Source of the DNA: an uncultured Lachnospiraceae bacterium | Lineage (GTDB): Bacteria > Bacillota > Clostridia > Lachnospirales > Lachnospiraceae | Length of the DNA stretch: 8,138 bases | Direction of reading: 5' to 3' | Assembly: GCA_949346185.1 (NCBI GenBank) | Contig: CASGVX010000089.1 | Location: 1 to 8,138, forward strand | In this document: positions 1 to 4,572 of the stretch, piece by piece | How positions within the stretch are numbered: the first letter of the stretch is position 1 | Layout of the letters: every line of letters starts with the position of its first letter | Translations under genes and position numbers: made by a program | The notes under the pieces: generated by a model | Seen by the model: only the letters and a program-made list of their open reading frames with translations | Told to the model about the DNA's origin: nothing | The model's database searches: none

Positions 1-216
1 ATGGCAGAGATTGCCTATCCGGGAGAGCGGCCGGGAAAGTACCAGTTGGATTTGTGGGCTGCCAATTATCTGGCATTGAAAGAAGCAGGCATTCCGCCGG
101 AACGCATTCATGTGTCCGGCGTTTGTACCTGCTGTCATTCCATGCTGTTTTATTCTCATCGTGCCTCCCGGGGAAATCGGGGGAATCTCAATGCCTTTAT
201 GGCATTGAGGAACTGA
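1..216 (+). CDS. pgeF: Peptidoglycan editing factor PgeF / YfiH (laccase-domain family), C-terminal part
   Basis: This is the last 71 codons of a multicopper-oxidase-like (YfiH, DUF152) protein; the 5' end lies outside the window, so the ATG at base 1 is probably internal. Family members (about 250 residues) are purine nucleosidase or phosphorylase-like enzymes, and in E. coli PgeF removes wrongly incorporated residues from peptidoglycan precursors. The match rests on the family C-terminal pattern: a KYQLDLW segment, then a helix ending in an EAGIPPERI-type turn, then VCTCC followed by LFYSHRAS and an RGNLNAF-like end. The CTCC-x(5)-F-S-H-R stretch is the conserved C-terminal core of the family. 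The frame stops with TGA at 214-216, about 60 bases before the convergent prs stop. Its end carries a strong hairpin. The family is secure; the exact physiological role is taken from homologues. Confidence 0.88.
   Translation: MAEIAYPGERPGKYQLDLWAANYLALKEAGIPPERIHVSGVCTCCHSMLFYSHRASRGNRGNLNAFMALRN
187..209 (+). repeat. Perfect 9-bp hairpin at the 3' end of pgeF
   Basis: CTCAATGCC (187-195) and GGCATTGAG (201-209) are perfect inverted repeats around a TTTAT loop; a T-G wobble can extend the stem by one pair. The hairpin lies inside the coding frame, ending 5 bases before the TGA stop. No T-run follows on either strand, so it is not a canonical intrinsic terminator. It might protect an mRNA 3' end or help transcript ending between the convergent pgeF and prs genes. 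Confidence 0.6.
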
Positions 217-258
217 TGGCTGGATGGCATTCATGATTCGTTGCGGCAAAAGCACCGC

Positions 259-275
259 CTGTGAATAGTGTTCAC
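259..275. repeat. Copy of a GTGAATAGT short motif with small inverted repeat
   Basis: CTGTGAATAGTG at 259-270 matches the core of a motif found again at 1620, 1640 and, with one change, 7410. Here the motif continues into TTCAC, giving a 5-bp inverted repeat GTGAA (261-265) / TTCAC (271-275). It lies in the 63-base convergent gap between pgeF and prs, directly beside the prs stop codon. Nothing else in that gap looks like a T-tailed terminator; a weak GCGG/CCGC stem (243-246 / 255-258) is also present. Confidence 0.45.
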
Positions 276-279
276 AAGA

Positions 280-1458
280 TTACTTTTTCTTTCGGCGGGC
301 CGCAATGAGTTCCTGAATCCGCTTGGTGCCGCTGGAAATCTCGTTGACCGAGGTGTCATGGTTCAGGGTATCTATAATGAGGGCGATGTAGCGGCTAAGG
401 TCTACATTGTAATAATAAGGCTTTGCCAGCAGTTCCTGAGGGCAGTAGCACAGATTGGTGGTATAGATTTGGTGGAATAGCCCCTGCTCGTAAGCATCGT
501 CCAGCCAGTCGAGGCCGGTGGAGAATAGCCCGAAGGTGGAGGTGAGGAGGATTTTTTCTGCCCCTCGATTCTTTAATTCTCTGGCCACTTCCAGCATGGT
601 CTTTCCCGTGGCAATCATATCGTCTACGATTACCACGTTTTTTCCAGAAAGATTCTTTCCCAGAAATTCAAAGGAAACCACCGGATGCTCCCCATTTACG
701 ATTCGGGAGTAATCCCTGCGGCGGTAGCACATCCCCATGTCCACGCCCATCAGGTTGGCATAGTAGACTGCCCGCCGCATCCCGCCCTCGTCGGGACTGA
801 CGATGCAGAGGCTATCCGGTGTCACTCTCATCTCTGGATTCTGGTTCAGTATCTCGCTGATAAACTGATACGAGGTGTAGAAATTATCAAACCCGTGATT
901 TGGGATGGCATTCTGCACCCGGTTGTCGTGGGCGTCAAAGGTGATGATGGTCTCCACCCCCATGGCAATCAGTTCCTGCATGGCCTGGGCGCAGTCCAGG
1001 GATTCATTGACCATGCGGATGTGCTGCCTTCCCTCGTAGAGGTAGGGCATGATGACTGTGATTCTTCTAGGCTGTCCGCTGCATGCCATGATGATTCGCT
1101 TCAAATCCATAAAATGGTCGTCCGGCGACATCATCGTGGTGGAACCCCGCATCTGGTAAGTCTCATGATAATTCACGGTGTCAGAAATGATAAAAAGATC
1201 AGATCCTCGGATAGATTCATGTATGATGCCTCGTCCCTCCCCAGTGCGGAAGCGGGGACAGTCAAAATCTACCAGATAATTTTCTATATGATAATCTTTT
1301 ACCATAAATTCAGGCTTGTCTGTGACATTTGCCAGAGATTGCTGCCTCTTGGCAGTGATGATTTGATTGATTTTATTGCCGATTTCCCGGCAGTTGCCCA
1401 TCGCAACGATTTTTAGCGGTGCCAGGGGCATGGAATCTTGATATGTTTTATCCGCCAT
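280..1458 (-). CDS. prs: Ribose-phosphate pyrophosphokinase (PRPP synthetase), long divergent form
   Basis: The product makes 5-phosphoribosyl 1-pyrophosphate from ribose 5-phosphate and ATP in the cytoplasm, the precursor for purines, pyrimidines, NAD, His and Trp. The 392-residue protein has the two-lobed PRTase layout: a GEGRGIIHESIRGSD segment (about 73-87), corresponding to the GE-x-ESIRG region of classical enzymes; RRITVIMPYLYEGRQ (131-145); FDAHDNRVQN (174-183); SPDEGGMRRA (221-230); and the PRPP-binding loop VVIVDDMIATGKT (275-287). It is about 75 residues longer than the usual 310-320, with extra sequence at the N-terminus, in the YRRRDYSRIVNGEH region (245-258), and at the basic C-terminus (RRKKK). 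The start at 1458 is supported by an AAAGGAT ribosome binding site 8 bases upstream. It is transcribed away from the zinc-ribbon gene, from its own promoter at 1502-1530. Enzyme class is secure; the allosteric behaviour of this long form cannot be judged. Confidence 0.92.
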   Translation of the reverse strand: MADKTYQDSMPLAPLKIVAMGNCREIGNKINQIITAKRQQSLANVTDKPEFMVKDYHIENYLVDFDCPRFRTGEGRGIIHESIRGSDLFIISDTVNYHETYQMRGSTTMMSPDDHFMDLKRIIMACSGQPRRITVIMPYLYEGRQHIRMVNESLDCAQAMQELIAMGVETIITFDAHDNRVQNAIPNHGFDNFYTSYQFISEILNQNPEMRVTPDSLCIVSPDEGGMRRAVYYANLMGVDMGMCYRRRDYSRIVNGEHPVVSFEFLGKNLSGKNVVIVDDMIATGKTMLEVARELKNRGAEKILLTSTFGLFSTGLDWLDDAYEQGLFHQIYTTNLCYCPQELLAKPYYYNVDLSRYIALIIDTLNHDTSVNEISSGTKRIQELIAARRKKK

Positions 1459-1501
1459 ATTTTCATCCTTTCCAAATATTCTATTCGCCTTCCAAGGGTA
1501 T

Positions 1502-1530
1502 ATTTTAGCCTATTTTTACGATATCGTCAA
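1502..1530 (-). promoter_or_regulatory. Sigma-A type promoter of prs with a palindrome in the spacer
   Basis: On the minus strand TTGACG (1530-1525) is followed after exactly 17 bases by TAAAAT (1507-1502), a near-consensus housekeeping promoter about 45 bases upstream of the prs start codon. The spacer and the end of the -35 box overlap a perfect 10-bp palindrome, ACGATATCGT (1518-1527), which could be an operator. The promoter is well supported by sequence; the operator idea is inference. Confidence 0.7.
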
Positions 1531-1619
1531 CGAGGTTAAGTCATGACGGCAGGGCGGCCGATGCTGGAAGGCAGCGCTGAAAGTGCGATGCGTTTTGGCT
1601 GCCTTTGAATGGGGAAGCC

Positions 1620-1649
1620 GTGAATAGTAGCCAAAGGCTGTGAATAGTA
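1620..1649. repeat. Two direct copies of GTGAATAGTA, 20 bases apart
   Basis: GTGAATAGTA occurs at 1620-1629 and 1640-1649. Between them lies AGCC-AAA-GGCT (1629-1639), a small inverted repeat. The pair sits 20 to 50 bases upstream of the putative -35 box of the zinc-ribbon gene, so it could be a repeated protein-binding site. The same motif in two other intergenic regions of this window suggests instead a short dispersed repeat. The sequence does not decide between these. Confidence 0.55.
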
Positions 1650-1669
1650 CATGAAAAAACAAAGAAATC

Positions 1670-1698
1670 TTGAGTTTTCCCTTTCCTTGTGCTAACAT
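1670..1698 (+). promoter_or_regulatory. Putative extended -10 promoter of the zinc-ribbon membrane protein gene
   Basis: TTGAGT (1670-1675), a 17-base spacer, and TAACAT (1693-1698) preceded by TGC (1690-1692), which fits an extended -10 TGn element. Both hexamers match consensus at 4 of 6 positions. Predicted transcription start is near 1705, giving a leader of about 65 bases before the ATG at 1770. Confidence 0.5.
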
Positions 1699-1769
1699 AG
1701 TAAAAGTGAAAAAAAGCGACTGTGCGAAGGTGTGCATGGTTTCGTGCAGTTTTTAAGGAGGAGATACAT

Positions 1770-2759
1770 ATGTGGTGTCCAAAGTGCAAGATAGAATACA
1801 GGGAGGGAATTACGGTCTGTGCAGACTGTGGCTCGGAACTGGTGGAGGAGTTGGAAAATCTGGTGGACGTGTGCGAGATGAAGGGGGAAGGTCCCGCCAA
1901 TGAAATGATGGAATTTCTGAAATATTCCGGCATTGGGAAACTGAAGAAGGAATGGGTGGAAGAGAACGAGCGTTTCCGCATATTAGTGGATATGAAGGAT
2001 GTCCAGAAAGCAGAAAAACTGGTGCATGGATATCTCTTGGGAAAAGCGGAGGAACAACAGGTAGAACAGCTTCAGCAACTGCAGGAGGAGTTGGATGGAG
2101 AAAATGGGACGGAAGACGATCTTGCAGAAAATGAGGTAGATGCAGAGGTGGATGGAGAACCCATGGCGGCAGAGAATGTGGCTGACAGGGAGGGAGAAGC
2201 CATTCCCATGGAAGGACAGGCCGGAGCATCGGGGGATGCAGGGAAGGAGTCTCTCTTTGACGAGAAGGTGGAGGAGGAGACAGTGGAACTCCTTTACCAC
2301 AGGGAGGGAAAAGAGTTTGTAAAGAAATCGGAGAAATATAAGGATGTGAAATTTTCCGGATACACTTTGATTCTATTTGGCATTCTGGGCGGCGTATATC
2401 TGGCCCTCACCCAGCTCAAGGTGATTCCTCTTTCTTATGACATGATGATTCTGTGCATTCTGGGCGCGCTATTTGCAGGATTTCTTGTGGCGGGTGTCGT
2501 TTCCTTGGTGAAAGCAGGAAAGATTAAGAAGGAGATTCCGGCAGAGGAGGAAGAGATGGAAGCCGTCAATCAGTGGATGGAGGAGGAGATTTCAGAAGAG
2601 AAGCTGGCTGGCTGGAGAGACGAGAGCGTGTCCGACATGGAGAATGATCTTTTGGTTACCGCAAAGTTCCACAGATATGTTGCGGAGCAATTCCCGGAGA
2701 AGGATGAAGGGATGATAGAGAAATTAGTAGACGAGTTTTACGAGAATCATTTTATGTAG
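1770..2759 (+). CDS. Zinc-ribbon membrane protein with DUF2007-like segment, acidic linker and two TM helices
   Basis: This 329-residue protein is of unknown function. It opens with a four-cysteine zinc ribbon (C3-x2-C6 ... C17-x2-C20). Residues about 30-90 (ending in RFRILVDMKDVQKAEKLVHGYL) recall the DUF2007 'putative signal transducing protein' fold, a tentative reading. A long acidic, Gln/Glu-rich and probably disordered linker follows (about 91-190), then two hydrophobic helices (about 196-216 and 224-248) with a short loop. A charged C-terminal tail (250-329) is rich in Glu and ends in YENHFM. Both ends are probably cytoplasmic, since the zinc ribbon has no signal peptide and the helices form a hairpin. 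The start at 1770 is chosen because AAGGAGG (1755-1761) lies 8 bases upstream; the longer GTG-initiated frame from 1722 would place this site inside the gene. It is monocistronic and faces a hairpin terminator. Confidence 0.82.
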   Translation: MWCPKCKIEYREGITVCADCGSELVEELENLVDVCEMKGEGPANEMMEFLKYSGIGKLKKEWVEENERFRILVDMKDVQKAEKLVHGYLLGKAEEQQVEQLQQLQEELDGENGTEDDLAENEVDAEVDGEPMAAENVADREGEAIPMEGQAGASGDAGKESLFDEKVEEETVELLYHREGKEFVKKSEKYKDVKFSGYTLILFGILGGVYLALTQLKVIPLSYDMMILCILGALFAGFLVAGVVSLVKAGKIKKEIPAEEEEMEAVNQWMEEEISEEKLAGWRDESVSDMENDLLVTAKFHRYVAEQFPEKDEGMIEKLVDEFYENHFM

Positions 2760-2835
2760 CGTTTTCCCAGAGAAGTGATGGGATGAAAGAGGGCATTTGC
2801 TTAACCAGAACCATTTTATGCAGTATTTCCGCAGA
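2743..2835 (+). repeat. Degenerate duplication of the 3' end of the zinc-ribbon gene
   Basis: The last 17 bases of the gene (2743-2759) recur at 2807-2823 with two T/C differences, and the resemblance fades over the next 12 bases (8 of 12 matching). The second copy reads CAG where the first has the TAG stop. The offset is 64 bases. This may be an old tandem duplication in the convergent gap, or chance; the evidence is modest. Confidence 0.3.
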
Positions 2836-2871
2836 TGATAGCTGGAGCATGATGTGATGCTGAAAAGAAGC

Positions 2872-2900
2872 AGAGGGCAGGATGAAATATCCTGCCCTCT
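2872..2900. terminator. Perfect 12-bp hairpin between convergent genes, probable terminator
   Basis: AGAGGGCAGGAT (2872-2883) pairs perfectly with ATCCTGCCCTCT (2889-2900) around a GAAAT loop. It starts 4 bases after the stop of the minus-strand pyrophosphorylase gene. On the minus strand it is followed by GCTTCTTTTC, a broken T-tract; on the plus strand it is followed only by AATATTAC. It most likely ends the minus-strand transcript and may also stop the plus-strand zinc-ribbon transcript. Confidence 0.75.
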
Positions 2901-2904
2901 AATA

Positions 2905-4131
2905 TTACAGAGAGATGCCGTTTTTTTCCAGCAATTCCCTGGCGCTCTCTACCGAGTCAATGCCTGTCTTGTTCTTGATTGGGGCAAATTCTTTTTCCCG
3001 TTCTACCTCGAAGGGAAGGCACTTGTCCAATAATTGGATGACATCTAGGATCAGGGTCTCGAATTTATACCCATTGGGTTCTTCCGGCTTCTGGAAGACG
3101 CCGGCCTCATCCAGATAGGGAATCTTTTTCTCTACTACGTGGAGGGGAAGAGATGTTTCCATGATGTTTTCCACGCTCTCCACATGGAAGAGGTAATTCA
3201 GAATAACGCCGAAGTTGTATGCCGGCTCTCCCTTTTCATCCAAGGTATCCCGCAGTTGATTCGTCAGTTCGTAGTATTCGATGATGGATGGGTGGCCATC
3301 CTTGAGGCACATAACGCCCACCTTTTCATCGGGATGATTCTTGCGGACGACCTTCGCTCCCACGTCGCATCCCCGATCCATGGTGGCGCCGATAAAGCAG
3401 GGGTCGGCGATGCGCTGCAGGACGTTATCCACTGCGAAGACATTGAGCCATTCGATGCCCTCTTGGTGGATGAAATCCAATAGCCCGGCATTTTTCAGAG
3501 ATGTGAGCCAGCCCCCATTTCCATTGGGGGACGAGGCCAGCTTCGCCTTGCCTTCCAGATAGATTTTCCCTTGATAGTCCGAGGCGGGAGCCATATCCTG
3601 CTTGAAAAAGTGGATGTGGTTTCTGTCATAGCCGAAGTAGTTTTTTTCTTGAAAGAATCCGGTGGTCGCATCATGGTTTTTATCGCTGGTCATGACAAAG
3701 AGGTGAATCCAGGATTTGGTCTCATCCACTACCTCAAATAAGTTTTCTATAATGCGCTGGAAGATAAATACATGCTTGGTCAGGCCGATATCGTACATTC
3801 CCTTGGGGTTGTCCGAGCCCAGCCTGGTGCCCATGCCTCCGGCCAGCAGTACGGCGCCCGCCTTGCCCGCGCGGATTGCCTCCACGCCCTTTTCTCGGTA
3901 GATTCGCCTGTTTTCGGAGATTTCCTTCAAGGTCATGGCTTTGATAGGGGAAATGGTTTCCTTTCCCTGTGAGGGAGCAGAATCATGGATATGCTCTAGG
4001 ACGGAGAAGTCATTTTCCATAATCTGGCTGCAGAGGGATTCCTGCTCTTTGGTGGAGAGTTCGTCCATATATCGGAGCAAATGCTCTTGGCCGTATTGTT
4101 CCAATTTCATTGTTACCTGTTCTAAATTCAT
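2905..4131 (-). CDS. UDPGP-family UTP--sugar-1-phosphate uridylyltransferase (probable UDP-N-acetylhexosamine pyrophosphorylase)
   Basis: The 408-residue cytoplasmic enzyme joins UTP and a (N-acetyl)hexose 1-phosphate to form a UDP-sugar for envelope or exopolysaccharide synthesis. It belongs to the eukaryotic-type UDPGP family (UAP1/AGX-like) rather than to GlmU or GalU. Seen: a helical N-terminal domain (1-90); the nucleotide-binding loop LLAGGMGTRLGSDNPKGMYD (95-114) with its conserved G-x-G-T-R-L and PKG; a substrate loop PNGNGGW (202-208); metal-binding AVDNVL (233-238); YNFGVI (305-310); and FAPIKNKTGIDS (382-393), with the lysine typical of the family. The start at 4131 is fixed by an in-frame TAA two codons upstream, with GAGG (4141-4138) as ribosome binding site 6 bases before the ATG. 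Its own promoter (4286-4313) gives a leader of about 150 bases. Sugar specificity, glucose versus GlcNAc/GalNAc, cannot be settled here. Confidence 0.85.
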   Translation of the reverse strand: MNLEQVTMKLEQYGQEHLLRYMDELSTKEQESLCSQIMENDFSVLEHIHDSAPSQGKETISPIKAMTLKEISENRRIYREKGVEAIRAGKAGAVLLAGGMGTRLGSDNPKGMYDIGLTKHVFIFQRIIENLFEVVDETKSWIHLFVMTSDKNHDATTGFFQEKNYFGYDRNHIHFFKQDMAPASDYQGKIYLEGKAKLASSPNGNGGWLTSLKNAGLLDFIHQEGIEWLNVFAVDNVLQRIADPCFIGATMDRGCDVGAKVVRKNHPDEKVGVMCLKDGHPSIIEYYELTNQLRDTLDEKGEPAYNFGVILNYLFHVESVENIMETSLPLHVVEKKIPYLDEAGVFQKPEEPNGYKFETLILDVIQLLDKCLPFEVEREKEFAPIKNKTGIDSVESARELLEKNGISL

Positions 4132-4250
4132 ATTTTACCTCATTTTTCTTTCCATTCACATTTCCCCCAATCTGTATGGCGGATTTATTTGCATGTTCTT
4201 TGTCGATGTTTACAGTATGCATGTGAGCAGCGACTACTTTTTGTCTGGTC

Positions 4251-4272
4251 AGCCTCAGCGGGGCGCTTGGCT
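4251..4272 (-). repeat. Hairpin at the start of the pyrophosphorylase leader
   Basis: AGCC (4251-4254) pairs with GGCT (4269-4272), and AGCG (4257-4260) with CGCT (4264-4267), leaving a GGG loop and a small internal loop. It lies within the first 30 bases of the predicted minus-strand transcript and could stabilise the mRNA 5' end. No T-run follows it. Confidence 0.35.
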
Positions 4273-4285
4273 AGGATTCAATAAT

Positions 4286-4313
4286 ATTATAGCTTATTTA
4301 TATTATATTGCAA
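4286..4313 (-). promoter_or_regulatory. Sigma-A type promoter of the pyrophosphorylase gene
   Basis: On the minus strand TTGCAA (4313-4308) is followed after 16 bases by a perfect TATAAT (4291-4286). The region is AT-rich, as expected of a strong promoter. The predicted start point, near 4280, leaves an untranslated leader of about 150 bases. Confidence 0.6.
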
Positions 4314-4455
4314 TAGTAATGCGCCATATAGTAACAGTATGTCACCATTCCCAGTCAATTTGAAGCAGGGGATGATATCTCGTTATCCTAGGACGGGATT
4401 ACACCAAAGAACCGGATATGCATACCGGAATAGGCAGAAGTGTATGTGACGGCTG

Positions 4456-4484
4456 TGGAATTCTATTCCATGGTGTGATATACT
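4456..4484 (+). promoter_or_regulatory. Putative extended -10 promoter of the kinase-GNAT gene, with inverted repeat over the -35 region
   Basis: TATACT (4479-4484), 5 of 6 to consensus, is preceded by TGA (4476-4478), an extended -10 element. At 17-base spacing the -35 hexamer is TGGAAT (4456-4461), a poor match that forms one arm of the inverted repeat TGGAAT-tct-ATTCCA (4456-4470). A weak -35 covered by a palindrome fits a promoter under activator or repressor control, but that is inference. Predicted leader length is about 80 bases. Confidence 0.45.
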
Positions 4485-4572
4485 GTTGGTGTGGCTTAGG
4501 GCGACAAATCAGGATTTTCTGGTGAGATTACAGGAAGAGACATATTGGCTGATAATGAGGGAGAGGAATAGA

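Larger units (their letters stand above)
1459..1769. other. Divergent intergenic region between prs and the zinc-ribbon gene
   Basis: This 311-base region has no convincing gene. It holds the minus-strand prs promoter (1502-1530), a GC-richer stretch (about 1540-1620) with no signal I recognise, two direct copies of GTGAATAGTA (1620-1649), a plus-strand extended -10 promoter (1670-1698), and the ribosome binding site AAGGAGG (1755-1761) of the downstream gene. The segment 1594-1639 can also fold, because TTTGGCT near its start is complementary to AGCCAAA at 1629-1635. Confidence 0.6.
4132..4572. other. AT-rich divergent intergenic region with two outward promoters
   Basis: The 441 bases between the pyrophosphorylase and the kinase-GNAT gene hold no supported gene. 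They contain the minus-strand promoter (4286-4313) in a very AT-rich patch (the 60 bases from 4261 are 28% GC), a small hairpin just after its start point (4251-4272), an imperfect palindrome CCGG-ATATGCATA-CCGG (4412-4428), CCTAGG (4389-4394), and the plus-strand promoter with inverted repeat (4456-4484). The length and composition fit an insertion boundary, but I see no transposase remnant, terminal repeats or target duplication. Confidence 0.5.

Noticed and set aside
685..1416. 243-codon plus-strand open frame opposite prs
   Set aside because: It is fully antisense to a clear PRPP synthetase, has no recognisable domain or ribosome binding site, and is explained by codon bias of the real gene.
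1620..1649. CRISPR-like array from the repeated GTGAATAGTA
   Set aside because: There are only two 10-base copies with a 10-base gap, far below CRISPR repeat and spacer lengths, and no cas gene is present.
1722..1769. GTG start extending the zinc-ribbon protein by 16 residues
   Set aside because: It would place the AAGGAGG site inside the gene; the ATG at 1770 has ideal spacing and puts the zinc ribbon at the N-terminus, as usual.
1541..1981. 146-codon minus-strand frame across the zinc-ribbon promoter and 5' end
   Set aside because: It is antisense to a well-supported gene start and its composition is low-complexity Ser/Phe/His; no plausible start signal.
4010..4222. 70-codon minus-strand frame overlapping the pyrophosphorylase start
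   Set aside because: It has no ribosome binding site, overlaps the real gene out of frame and resembles no family.
4486..4572. TTG (4486) or ATG (4555) as start of the kinase-GNAT gene
   Set aside because: 4486 lies about at the predicted promoter -10 and has no ribosome binding site; 4555 also lacks one. AGGGAGAGG is correctly spaced only for 4573.
4132..4572. Insertion-sequence or integrated-element remnant in the AT-rich gap
   Set aside because: No transposase or integrase fragment, no terminal inverted repeats, no target-site duplication and no tRNA gene were seen.
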